From Malus domestica (taxonomy: Eukaryota > Streptophyta > Magnoliopsida > Rosales > Rosaceae), in the NCBI RefSeq assembly GCF_042453785.1, contig NC_091671.1, forward strand, positions 33,929,001 to 33,993,000: 64,000 nt of DNA. Reading direction: 5' to 3'. Each line of letters begins with the position of its first letter. Position 1 is the first letter of the stretch. Shown in pieces: positions 1 through 11,245 of this stretch. The position numbers and the translations under genes are program-made. The notes below the pieces were generated by a model that was not told the DNA's origin, made no database searches, and saw nothing but the letters and a program-made list of their open reading frames with translations.

Positions 1-1169
1 TTTACACTTATACTTAATGGAAGTATAACATTAACTCTAAATATTTGTTTAATTTACCATTTTGATGCGATACGCATTCTACGAAGCGTTTTTCAACGAT
101 CCAACCGTCAAACTTGTTTGTACACACTCTGAGATTGCATACGTAAAAAATCACAAAAAACAAACATTAAGAGATTAGGTAACAAAACAAAAGTTTTCAA
201 CGGTTATAAACGAAAAATCACAATTTAACGGTTACTTTAGCTCCGATTTTGATGATTTTTTACAGCTACACTCCTCGACCCTATAAGAATGCATGAACGA
301 ATTCGATCTTCAATTTAAAATATTTATACTAGTGGATAAATCTTATTTTATACTTAATGGAAGTATAACATTAACTCTAAGTGTTTGTTTAATCTACCGT
401 TTTGATGCGATACGCATTATACGAAGTTTTTTCAACGATCGAACCGTCAAACTTATTTGTACACACTCCGAGATTGCATACGTAAAAAATCGTAAAAAAC
501 AAAAATTCACAGATTACGTAACGGAACAAAAGTTTTCGACGGTTATAAACGAAAAATCACAATTTAACGGTTATTTTAGCTCCGATTTTAATGATTTTTT
601 ACAGCTACACTCCTCGACCCTATAAGAATGCAATGAATGAATTTGATCTTCAATTTAAAATATTTACACTAGTGGATATCTTATTTTATACTTAATGGAA
701 GTATAACATTAACTCTTAAGTGTTTATTTAATCTACCGTTTTGACGCGATACACATTCTACGAAACTTTTTTCAATGCACATTTTAATGCAAAGTTGAGT
801 GAGGGAATATATATTGTACGAAGCTTTTTTCAATGATCTATTGTACGAAACTTTTTTCAATGATCTAACCGTCAAACTTGTTTGTACACACTCCGAGATC
901 ACTTACGTAAAAAATCACAAAAAACAAACGTTCAGAGATTAGGTAACGGAACAAAAGTTTTCGACGGTTATAAACGAAAAAAATCACAATTTAACGGTTT
1001 TTTTAGCTCCGGTTTTGATGATTTTTTTTACAGCTACACTCCTCGACCCTATAAGAATGCAATGAACGAATTTGATCTTCAATTTAAAATATTTACACTA
1101 GTTGATACCACAAAATCTTATTTTATACTTAATAGAAGTATAATATTAACTCTAAGTGTTGGTTTAATC
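1..1169. repeat. Tandem array of ~338 bp monomers, left part
   Basis: A long unit recurs head to tail. The anchor 'cttaatggaagtataac' starts near 13, 353, 691 and, in slightly changed form, 1127, so the period is about 338-340 bp. The third unit is longer because a short stretch around 'ttttttcaatgatct' (about 815-867) is duplicated. Monomers differ by scattered substitutions. The array runs off the left edge and resumes at 5394 after a transposon. No open frame is conserved between monomers. A satellite or tandemly amplified transposon segment fits. Confidence 0.85.
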
Positions 1170-4100
1170 CAGTGTTCTAAAAAACGCCCTAGGCGGCGCC
1201 TAGGCGCTGGGCGGGCACCAACCGAGGTGATTTCTGGCAAAACGGATTGAAAAATCGGCCGAGCTCTAGGCGGCCGCCTAGGCGGGCTAGGCGGCCTAGG
1301 CGGCTGGGCGGAACTGGACCGTTTTTTTTTTTTTTTTTCTATTCTAAGTTTCAACTTCTAGAATTCTATATTCCCGTGACCTAATTGAACTCCTCTGCAC
1401 CGCTGCGTCTCTTCTTTGCCGTTCGCCCATTTCGTTTCTTCTTCGTTCTTCCTCATCTACACTGCAACCTGCACCGCTGTACGACTTCATCTTTTCCTCG
1501 GTTCTTCCTCATCTGCACTGCACTCGCTTGCTGCACCGCTGCACGACTTCGTGTCTTCTTCTTCTTCCTCACCTGCTGCACTGCACTCACCTGCTGACTT
1601 CATGTCTTCTTCTTCTTCCTCATCTGCTGCACTGCACTTTGCAGCTACAGTCAACAACGAAGGCTGCGAAGCCCCCAAAAAGTGAGTTTTTGTTCTACAG
1701 ATTTCAGATTTGTAAATGTTGAATTTGTTAAGGTATTGGAAAAAAAAAATTACAGAGTTTTGGATTTGAAACCAATTGTATTGAGGGGAATCTGACAATC
1801 TGTTAACTTATTTGTCTACTGATACAATGATAATTGAAAGAAATTCTGATAGTATTATTTTCGTGCTGGTTGTTTGCTAGATTCAGGTGCACATCTTAAT
1901 ATCTTAGATTCTTAGCCTAATTTTGTATCAATTAATAATTATATATAGATGCATGCGAGGAGCCAATCTGCATATATTTATAAACACAAGAACATGTCTG
2001 TCACAATTGTTTGTATAATTGGGTGTCTGTATGTGTGTATAAGTTGATTACGCATGCCGCATGCGTTTGTCTATCACTACTGGGACATTGTACCCTTTTT
2101 TAAATTTTCACAGGTGTCTCCCACCTGGATTCATGCATGTATGATAAGCATGCTCATCTATGACCAAACCTATGTATGAAAAAAATTTATGGGAGGTATA
2201 AGATTTGATCTCACCTTGGTGGATTTCCTTTCGGCCAAAAGTTTCATCATACCCATTTCAGCTTCTTGAGGTGGCAGATTCTTGAACTATTTTTCCATTT
2301 CATTTAGTTATACTTCTGAGTTCTGATCATCAATCTGAGTTGGCTAACTTGGCTTATAAGTTAATATACTGTGATAATTTTTTGTGGGAGATTAATACCT
2401 AAAAGTTTGTAATGTATATTTTATATGAATTTTAGGATTGTTTCTTCTCTTGTCTTGTGTGATGATGACTGGTACTTTATCTTCTGGAGCATCTACTACA
2501 ATGTCATCCTCCTCCCAATCTGAAAATGTGTTGAAGCGTAGCTCGGAAGATGTGGGATGGGAATATGGGATCTTGGCAAATCCTACAAACTCAGATAAGG
2601 TGAAATGTAAGTTGTGTGACAAAATCATTAGTGGTGGAGTACATAGATTAAAACAACATGTAGCCAACATAAGGGGAAATGTAGCGGCATGCACAAAGTC
2701 TTCGGATGAAGATAAAGCCAACTGTCGAGCCGCATTAGAAGAAGAAAAAAATAAGAAGAAACAAAAGGATAAGCACATTGTGGAAGTGAGGGAAGAGGAG
2801 CAACTTCAACAAATTCAAGAAGAAGAAGACATTGAAGTGATTGGGTCAAGGAAAAGGCCTCGCACTCTTGGACCTATGGATAAGTTTGCATCCTCCATCA
2901 ATCTCGATTCTTCAAATGAGGGAAGTAAGAAGACTCGACAACAAAACATCCATGATGCAATTTGGAAAGAAAGAACACATCAAGTGGATCAATATGTGGC
3001 TCGATGGGTGTATGAAGCCGGTATTCCTTTCCATGCTATTGATAATGATAGCTTCAAGCGTGTGATGGAAGCAGTTGGTCAATTTGGCCCGGGTTACCTA
3101 CCTCCAAGCCAATATGAATTAAGGGAGCCATTATTGAAAGAAGAGGTAGAAAGAGTAAAAAAGTCACTCAAGAAACATGAAGAAGAGTGGGCTTTGAATG
3201 GTTGCTCAATCATGACCGATGCTTGGAGTGATCGAAAAAGAAGAAGCATAATGAATTTATGTGCCAATTGCAAGGAAGCCACCATATTTCTTTCTTCTAA
3301 GGAATACTCTAGTGAAGCACACACCGGGGAATATATCTTCGAATATGTTGACAAGTGTGTTGAAGAAATTGGGCCTCCAAATGTGATTCAAGTGGTAACC
3401 GATAATGCTTCTAACAATATGGCGGCGGCAAACATGATGAAAAAAAAGAGGCCGAATATGTTTTGGACATCATGTGCCACTCATACTTTGAATCTCATGC
3501 TTCAAGGGATTGGTAATCTCCCTAGGTTCAAAGGAGTTATTGACAAGGCAAAGGCTTTCACTATCTTCATTTATGCACATCATAAAACTTTGGCATTGAT
3601 GAAGAAGCATACCAAGAAAAGAGACATAATAAGGCCCGGAGTCACTAGATTTGCAACTTCTTTCCTCACATTGCAAAGTTTGATGGATAAGAAAAAAGAC
3701 TTGAAGGTTATGGTTGCTAGTGAAGAATGGGAACAATGCAAACATGTCAAGACTACAAAGGGGAAAGTGGCATATACTACTGTATTGAGTTCACATTTTT
3801 GGAGTGGGGTCTTACTTTGCTTGAAAGTGTTTGAACCTTTATTCAAGGTACTTCGAATTGTTGATGGGGATAAGAAGCCATCAATGGGGTTTTTGTATGG
3901 AGAGCTACAAAAAGCAAAGATGGAGATTAAAGAGACATTCAAGAACAATGAGGCCAACTATCAACCAATTCTTCAAATTATTGATGAAAAAGCTCGTGAG
4001 CGGCTTGATAGTCCATTGCATTTGGCGGGCTACCTCTTGAACCCTTATTATTTCTTCAAAAATCAAAGCATACAACATGATCCAATTGTCATGGAGGGGA

Positions 4101-4726
4101 TCTTTACTTGTGTTGAGAAGTTCTTCCCCGATAACTATGAGGTTCAAAACCAAGTGATAAATGTTGAGATGCATAAGTATAGAGTAAAAGAAGGTGGATT
4201 TGGAAGACATTTGGCCGAACTTGGATGCGCTGAGAATGATGAAAACTATAATCCGGGTATGAATATTCACATATGCTTATATTTTATTTATTAAATTTGA
4301 GTTTACTACTTATTTTTCATTACTAATTGTGTGTGTGTTTTTTTTTTCTTCATTAGTTGCATGGTGGTATAATTATGGAAATGGTGTGCCTAATTTGTGA
4401 AGGATGGCTATAAAGATACTTTCATTGACTACAAGTTCATCCGGTTGTGAAAGAAATTGGAGTTCTTTTGAAGGTATACATACAAAGAAAAGGAATAGAC
4501 TAGATACAACAAGGTTAAATAATTTAGTCTATGTCCAATTTAATGCAAGAATTATGAACAAGAAGAAAAGAGAGAAGGAGAAGAAGGTGGACATATTGCT
4601 TGCAAGTGAAGCTAGTATGGCTCAAGGATGGATTGTGGAAGGTGGTGATGAAGAGCTTGAGCTTGGCTTGGGAATTGGAGAGACATCGGAGGTAGGTAGT
4701 TCCCTAGAGCCTAGGGGGAGTTCTAA

Positions 4727-4763
<37 letters not shown>

Positions 4764-5393
4764 ATATCAGATGAGGACACGGAAGAAGAAGGAGATGATG
4801 AAGAAATTGAGTTCGAGTCCGACACGGAGAGAGTCTTTGAGGGATATGGTGAAGAAGAGTTTGATGCCTAGTAACTTTCGTAGCTCAATTTTCTTTTATA
4901 TCAGTGTCTGCATGTGTAGCATTCGAACAGTTGACTCGTTGTTAATTCTATGAAATGTATGCCCATCATTCGTACTCACTGATGTTAATTCTATTATGTG
5001 AAATGTTTGTGCAACATTTGTACATTTGACTTAGTAGTGTTGGACTTGAATGTTTCAATAGTTCTAGTCTTCCATACTTACAAGTTACAAGCAGTGTCTA
5101 ATTTTGAGAATGCTCATTCATTGGACATAAGATTGGAAATCACATTTCATTTTAGTGGTTGCAAGCACTGCCTTGTTCTCAAGTATACCATATGATTATT
5201 ACTTCATTTGTTGAAAGAAATATTTCTTTTGTACATTTTCTACATGTTTTGTAAGTGTCAATATACACTTATTCACAGGAAATACAAAAAATTTACCTAA
5301 ATCCGCCTAGGCCGCCTAGGCGCCCGGCTAGCCGCCTAGGCGCTAGGCGCTAGCCCACCGCCCGACTAGCGCCTAGCGTTTTTTAGAACCTTG
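1170..5393 (+). mobile_element. hAT-superfamily DNA transposon, near complete, exact 8 bp target duplication
   Basis: The left end CAGTGTTCTAAAAAACGC (from 1170) and the right end, read on the minus strand as CAAGGTTCTAAAAAACGC (ending 5393), form imperfect 18 bp terminal inverted repeats. The flanks carry the perfect 8 bp duplication GTTTAATC at 1162-1169 and 5394-5401, the hAT signature. Beyond each repeat lies a GC-rich subterminal zone packed with CCTAGGCGG-type palindromic motifs (about 1187-1305 and 5303-5380). The element is 4224 bp and carries one two-exon transposase gene. It sits inside the ~338 bp tandem array. A (T)18 run lies near 1322-1340 and CT/TTC-rich low-complexity repeats at 1430-1640. 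Confidence 0.93.
2462..4871 (+). pseudogene. hAT transposase (BED finger, DUF659, dimerisation domain), one nonsense codon
   Basis: Exon 1 starts at the ATG at 2462 and runs open to a donor at 4257 (g|gtatga). It encodes an N-terminal BED-type zinc finger (WEYG, CKLC, HRLKQH; residues about 33-70), an acidic and Lys-rich linker, and the DUF659/RNase H-like region with likely catalytic aspartates in MTDAWSD (D253) and VVTDNASNN (D314). After the acceptor at 4356 (cattag), exon 2 continues in frame as AWWYNYGNGVPNL, then meets a TGA at 4398-4400, then resumes with RMAIKILSL and the hAT dimerisation motif SGCERNWSSFEGIH, ending acidic at 4871. Apart from this stop the frame is open, so the copy decayed recently. 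TGA could derive from CGA by deamination. An upstream noncoding exon ending before 2434 is possible. Confidence 0.9.
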
Positions 5394-6215
5394 GTTTAAT
5401 CTACCGTTTTGATGTGATACGCATTCTATGAAACGTTTTTCAACAATCCAACCGTCAGATTTGTTTGTACACACTCCAAGATCACATATGTAAAAAATCG
5501 TAAAAAACAAACATACAGAGATTAGGTAACGGAACAAAAGTTTTCGATGGTTATAAACGAAAAATCACAATTTTAACGGTTATTTTAGCTCTGATTTTGA
5601 TGATTTTTTTGCAACTACACTCCCCGATCCTATAAGAATGCAATGAATGAATTCGATCTTCAATTTAAAATATTTACACTAGTGGACAAATCATATTTTA
5701 AACTTAATGGAAGTATAACATTAACTCTTAAGTGTTTGTTAAATCTATCAATTTGATAGGATATGCATTCTATGAAACTAGTTTCAACGATCCAACTGTC
5801 AAATATGTTTGTATATACTCCGAGATCGCATAGCTAAAAAATCACAAAAAAAAAAACACTCAGAGATTAGGTAACAGAACAAAAGTTTTCGACGGTTATA
5901 AACGAAAAATCACAATTTAACGGTTATTTTAGCTCCGATTTTCATGATTTTTTACAGCTACACTCCTCGACCCTATAAGAATGTATTGAACAAATTCGAT
6001 CTTCAATTTAAAATATTTACACTAGTGGATAATTTTTTATACTTAATGGAAGTATAACATTAACTCTTAAGTGTTTGTTAAATCTATCAATTTGATAGGA
6101 TATGCATTCTATGAAACTAGTTTCAATGATTCAACAGTCAAATATGTTTGTATATACTCAGAGATAGCATGTGTAAAAAGTCTAAAAAAAAAAACATTCA
6201 GAGATTAGGTAACGA
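5394..6215. repeat. Tandem array of ~338 bp monomers, right part
   Basis: The array broken at 1169 resumes with the second copy of the target duplication. Anchors at about 5703 and 6041 keep the 338 bp spacing. The last monomer stops at about 6215 ('gagattaggtaac'), where unrelated sequence starts. Confidence 0.83.
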
Positions 6216-6633
6216 GACCGTGAGTGAAAAAAAAATATTTAAACCATTTGTTTATTTATTTATTTATTTTTAATCAATATTCCATTTTAAATAATATAAT
6301 AGTCAATTTCTGTCGGTTATAACCGTCAGAATAATAAAATAATAACCGCCAGAAACTAAAATAATAAAATAGTCAATTTCTGTCGGTTATATCCGCCACC
6401 ATTAACTTAAAAACCGCCAGAATATATTAAAAATATTGAAAAAAAAGAATTCAAAAATACTGAGGGTTAAATCCTCCAGTAAAAATTCGCCAGGAATTTC
6501 TGTCGGATATATCTGACATAAATTAACTTTAATCCGACAGTAAATAAATTATGTGTCGGATATTTTTTATCCGTCAGAATAGCTTATTAACCGCCAGGAT
6601 CGTCCAACACCTAAAGCTAATATTGTAGTAGTG
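6216..6633 (-). mobile_element. CACTA-type transposon terminal fragment
   Basis: The right boundary reads 'tattgtagtagtg', i.e. CACTACTACAATA on the minus strand, which is the typical start of a plant CACTA (En/Spm) element. Inside are many subterminal copies of 'gtcggttata' and 'ccgccag' in both orientations (about 6310-6600), the expected transposase-binding pattern. No matching opposite end and no 3 bp duplication were found, so it is a truncated terminus. Nothing codes. Confidence 0.5.
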
Positions 6634-7789
6634 GGAGAAGCCCCCTGACTCTGCAGTTTGCACTCTGTAGCTAAAGTCAACAGCGAAGGCTGCGAAGCCC
6701 CCAAAAAGTGAGTTTTTGTTCTACAGATTTGTAAATGTTCAATGTTGAATTTGTTAAGGTATTGGAAAAATTACAGAGTTTTGGATTTGAAACCAATTGG
6801 ATTAAGGGGAATCTGACAATTTGTTATTTGTCTACTGATAATTCTGATAGTATTTTCATGCTGGTTAGTATGTATGAACTAGACCATATTGGTTGTTTGC
6901 TAGATCCAGATGCACATCTTAGCCTAATTGTCTATCAATTATATATAGATGCATATATCATATTCATATGACAGCGAGGACCCAAACTGCATATAAACAA
7001 GAACATCGTCTGTCACAATTTCCTGGCATTAGCCGAACTTTGATTATTTAGCAATGAGTGGCACCTAAAACTGCATGATCATGAATGCTACTTAATGTGT
7101 TTGGTATCTGTAAAAGAAAATGAAGTTGGTCATTTTATTTTATTTTGAAAAGAAATCTTGTTTTGGATATAAAGATTGGAGTTTCACTTTTCTTAGTTCA
7201 TGTACTTGTGAGCTTGTCTTTTCACATCTGGATGCACATAAAAATTTGTTTATCAATTTTGTCCAAGAAATACATTGCCATTGTTTTGGTTGACCAGTGT
7301 AAATTGAGGTTCAAATTTCTCGCTTACCCTTCTTTCTTTCTTCCCCCTCGATTGAGAACTGTCCTTTACTGCTTGCATTAATATATGACATACATGATCA
7401 ATTGTAAATAGTAAATATTGGGCTAATGGTAAATATTTCTGTCAAAAATGTCATAGTAGGTCTCGTCTGGACAATGTTTTTGTCTCAGACATTTGTGGAA
7501 GCAACTCTGGGATTCCATATGACTTGTTTAATTAAAGTCCCACTTTTTGTATTTTGCAAGTTAGCAAATTTAAGTCTCACTTGTTTAATTTATGCTGTCA
7601 AAGTGTGTTTTTGCTTTTTTTTTTTTGGCCATAGATTCTGCCTTTTGACAAGCTGACCAAAATAGAAAAACAAAACAATCTGAGTTGGCTTATAAGTTAA
7701 AATACTGTGATAGTTTTTTGTGGGAGATTAAGACCTAAAAATTTGTAATGTTTATTTTATATGAATTTTAGGATTGTTTCTTCTCTTGT

Positions 7790-9600
7790 GTGATGATTGG
7801 TACTTCATCTTCTGGAGCATCTACTGCAATGTCGTCCTCCTCCCAATCTAAAAATGTGTTGAAGCGTAGTTCGGAAGATGTGGGATGGGAATATGGGATC
7901 TTGGCAAATCCTACAAACTCAGATAAGGTGAAATGTAAGTTGTGTAACAAAATTATTAGTGGACGAGTACATAGATTAAAACAACATGTAGCCAACATAA
8001 GAGGAAATGTAGCGGCATGCACAAAGTCTTCGGATGAAGATAAAGCCAAATGTCGAGCCGCATTAGAAGAAGAAAAAAATAAGAAGAAACAAAGGGATAA
8101 GCACATTGTGGAAGTGAGGGAAGGGGTGCAACTTCAACAAATTCAAGAAGAAGAAGAAGAAGACATTGAAGTGAATGGGTCAAGGAAAAGGCCTTGCACT
8201 CTTGGACCTATGGATAGGTTTGCATCCTCCATCAATCCCGATTCTTCAAATGAGGGAAGTAAGAAGACTCGGCAACAAAACATCCATGATGCAATTTGGA
8301 AGGAAAGAGCACATCAAGTGGATCAATATGTGGCTCGATGGGTGTATGAAGCCGGTATTCCTTTCCATGCTATAGATAATGATAGCTTCAAGCGTGTGAT
8401 GGAAGTGGTTGGTCAATTTGGTCCGGGTTACCTGCCTCCAAACCAATACGAATTAAGGGAGCCATTATTGAAAGAAGAGGTAGAAAGAGTAAAAAAGTCA
8501 CTCAAGAAACATGAACAAGAGTGGGCTTTGAATCGTTGCTCAATCATGATCAATGCTTGGAGTGACCGAAAAAGAAGAAGCATAATGAATTTATGTGTCA
8601 ATTGCAAAAAAAGACACCATATTTCTTTCTTCTAAGGAATGCTCTAGTGAAGCACACACCGGGGAATATATCTTTGAATATATTGACAAGTGTGTTGAAG
8701 AAATTGGGCCTTAAAATGTGATTCAAGTGGTAACCGATAATGCTTCTAACAATATGGCGGCGGCAAACATGATGAAAAAAAAGAGGCCGAATATGTTTTG
8801 GACATCATGTGCCACTCATACTTTGAATCTCATGCTTCAAGGGATTGGTAATCTCCCTAGGTTCAAAGGAGTTATTGACAAGGCAAAGGCTTTCACTATC
8901 TTCATTTATGCACATCATAAAACTTTGGCATTGATGAGGAAGCATACCAAGAAAAGAGACATAATAAGGACCGGAGTCACTAGATTTGCAACTTCTTTCC
9001 TCACATTGCAAAGTTTGATGGATAAGAAAAAAGACTTGAAGGTTATGGTTGTTAGTGAAGAATGGGAACAATGCAAACATGTCAAGACTACAAAGGGAAA
9101 AGTGGCATATACTACTGTATTGAGTTCACATTTTTGGAGTGGGGTCTTACTTTGCTTGAAAGTGTTTGAACCTTTATTCAAGGTACTTCGAATTGTTGAT
9201 GGGATAAGAAGCCATCAATGGGGTTTTTGTATGGAGAGCTACAAAAAGCAAAGATGGAGATTAAAGAGACATTCAAGAACAATGAGGCCAACTATCAACC
9301 AATTCTTCAAATTATTGATGAAAAAGCTCGTGAGCGGCTTGATAGTCCATTGCATTTGGCGGGCTACCTCTTGAACCCTTATTATTTCTTCAAAAATCAA
9401 AGCATACAACATGATCCAATTGTCATGGAGGGGATCTTTACTTGTGTTGAGAAGTTCTTCCCCGATAACTATGAGGTTCAAAACCAAGTGATAAATGTTG
9501 AGATGCACAAGTATAGAGTAAAAGAAGGTGGATTTGGAAGACATTTGGCCGAACTTGGATGCGTGAGAATGATGAAAACTATAATCCGGGTATGAATATT
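7790..9600 (+). pseudogene. hAT transposase, broken copy
   Basis: The start at 7790 gives MMIGTSSSG, parallel to the first copy. The BED finger and linker are intact to about 8605. There 'aaggaagccacc' of copy 1 is 'aaaaaaagacacc' here, a net +1 shift that ends the frame at 8635. A second lesion turns the CCA of GPPN into TAA at 8712-8714. A third is loss of one G near 9200 ('gatgggataagaagcc'). A fourth is loss of one base near 9562 ('gatgcgtgag'). The three pieces (7790-8635, 8718-9200, 9218-9560) together cover the exon 1 product of copy 1. It cannot make a working transposase. Confidence 0.9.
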
Positions 9601-9632
9601 ATTCACATATGCTTATATTTTATTTATTAAAT

Positions 9633-9989
9633 CTTCGTGGGATGTGTGGGCACACAAGAAATGATAAGATTGGAAATGAGGATATTCGAGGTAAAGTAGG
9701 AGTGGCCGAAATTGAAGGAAAGATGAGAGAAAATCGGTTCCGGTGATTTGGACATGTGCAAAGAAGGCCTACTGATGCTCCGGTTCGAAGATGTGACTAC
9801 GGGACAGAGGTTCAGGGCCAAAGGGGTAGAGGAAGACCTAGGAAAACTTTGGAAGAGACTCTAAGAAAAGACTTAGAGTACTTGGTTCTAACGGAGGACA
9901 TGACACAAAACCGAGCGCAATGGCGTTCTAGGATTCATATAGCCGACCCCACTTAGTGGGAAAAGGCTTTGTTGTTGTTGTTGTTGTTG
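9633..9989 (+). mobile_element. 5'-truncated RTE-type LINE, 3' end with (TTG)n tail
   Basis: The insert interrupts the intron of the second hAT copy; the first copy lacks it at the matching point (about 4293). It encodes the conserved C-terminal tail of plant LINE reverse transcriptases: RNDRIRNEDIRGKVGVAEIE, then (after a TGA where RWFGHV is expected) GHVQRRPTDAPVRR, GRGRPRKTLEETLRKDLE and IHIADPT, then TAG and a (TTG)6 tail. The stop at 9748-9750 and the missing 5' part make it dead. A clear target duplication is not visible because the tail overlaps 'ttgag' in the target. Confidence 0.82.
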
Positions 9990-10086
9990 AGTTTACTTCT
10001 TATTTTTCATTACTAATTGTGTGTGTTTTTTTTTTTCATTAGTTGCATGGTGGTATAATTATGGAAATGGTGTGCCTAATTTGCTA

Positions 10087-10250
10087 GTGATGACCGGCAC
10101 ACGAGATAGTACATCATGTGTCACTATACAAATGGTGTGATATATGTGTTAAAAAGTTAATAACTTAAAAAATAAAATTTCCCACCACTTATATAAAAAC
10201 ACGTGGTATATCATCCATGTTCCCGTCATAATAAAAAATTTCCCATATCT
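10087..10250. mobile_element. MITE with ~65 bp imperfect inverted repeats
   Basis: The left arm ('gatgaccggcacacgagata...') pairs with the right arm read in reverse ('atgacgggaacatggatgat...'). The arms contain 'atataccacgtgt'-like sequence. The same family occurs at 21650-21823. Non-coding. Confidence 0.6.
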
Positions 10251-10513
10251 TACAATACTCAATTACTTAATTATTAGTTATATTCAATCAATTGAAAAGA
10301 AACCTAGAACCCCATCATTAATACTACGTTTAATAATGATTGTATGAAATCTAAGATTTAACAATAACATAGTTGTTTGAAACATTTAATGAGAGGCGTA
10401 ATTAAGTGAATTATGTAATATTCTAGTTCGCAAGTGAAGGATGAACATATGTAATGCACAAAGTGGTCAAACAAAGACTAGCCCACATGAATGAGGAAGT
10501 AAAATTTGTATCG

Positions 10514-11245
10514 CCACTTAGTACTATGGTCTAGTGATATTCCTCTTCACTTGTAAGTGAGAGGTCTTAAGTTTGATTCTCACCAAAGGTGAATTTGAAC
10601 CATATTATTGTTGAAATTCCACATCGGCTAGAGAAATAAAGAAAGAAGAGTTTAAATATCTTAATCCCACTCCGACTAATACCGAGGCATTTTGTGATAA
10701 AACCCCACACCTGAGGGACTGTGCAGGTGGTAATTAACAAGTTAGAGTCAATATCAGTGTTGTTGGAAGTGGGTCTTTGACCCATCTCTCTAATAATTCT
10801 ACATGGTATCAGAGTCAAGGAGTGGGCCCGTATTGTCATGTGATGGGTGGTCCCCTTGGCCCCGCGTGATGATGGTGGGTCCCTTGGCCCCGCATGTAGG
10901 GTGAGTCCCTTTGGCTCCATGTGGTTACCAATGTGTGGATCTCCCACATGTGACCCACTATTTGGGTCCCACGTGAGGGGGCGTGTTGAAACCCCACATA
11001 TGCTAGAGAAATAAAAAAAATAAGAGTTTAAATATCATAACCCCACTCTAACTAATACCGAGACATTTTGTGATAAAACCCCCATCAGAGGGACTGTGCA
11101 AGTGGTAATTAACAAGTTGGGGACAACATCAGTGTTGTTGGAAGTGGGCATTTGGCCTATCTCTCTGATAAGTCTACAATTATTACTAGCCTATAGTGAG
11201 GCATAGTTCACTCCCCCACATCTTAATGTAGATAATATCATTGTT
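10514..11245 (+). mobile_element. tRNA-derived SINE, split by a TRIM element
   Basis: The left half (about 10514-10608) holds a box A-like 'tggtctagtgata' and, ~35 bp on, a box B-like 'agtttgattctc', the internal RNA polymerase III promoter of tRNA-derived SINEs. The right half resumes at 11179 ('tactagcctatagtgaggc') and ends near 11245. Removing the TRIM and one ATTAT restores a contiguous body of about 157 bp. The assignment rests on the A/B boxes and recall of similar plant SINEs; the exact ends are uncertain. Confidence 0.6.
10609..11178 (+). mobile_element. Complete TRIM retrotransposon (570 bp)
   Basis: Two 195 bp direct repeats, 10609-10803 and 10984-11178, both begin TGTTGAAA and end TCTACA. 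Right after the first is TGGTATCAGAGTC (10804-10816), a near-perfect primer-binding site for initiator tRNA-Met. Right before the second is the polypurine tract GTGAGGGGGCG (10973-10983). The flanks show a perfect 5 bp duplication ATTAT (10604-10608, 11179-11183). Only ~180 bp lie between the LTRs and no protein is encoded, which defines a terminal-repeat retrotransposon in miniature. The LTRs differ at many positions, so the insertion is not recent. It sits inside the SINE above. Confidence 0.93.

Larger units (their letters stand above)
6640..10083 (+). mobile_element. Second copy of the same hAT family, truncated at both ends
   Basis: From about 6645 ('aaagtcaacagcgaaggctg') the sequence follows the hAT at 1170-5393. 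Both terminal inverted repeats are missing: the left side starts beside the CACTA end and the right side stops at about 10083 just inside exon 2 ('ggtgtgcctaattt'). The stretch 7000-7670 is unlike the first copy and represents different leader sequence. The intron is interrupted at 9633-9989 by a LINE fragment. Exon 1 is described separately. Confidence 0.85.

Noticed and set aside
293..1250. Repeated ~100-codon frames in the left array
   Set aside because: They are the same monomer read again with different stops; no conserved reading frame between monomers.
10567..10947. 126-codon minus-strand frame over the TRIM
   Set aside because: It crosses the LTR, primer site and interior of a non-coding retroelement; no homology recognised.
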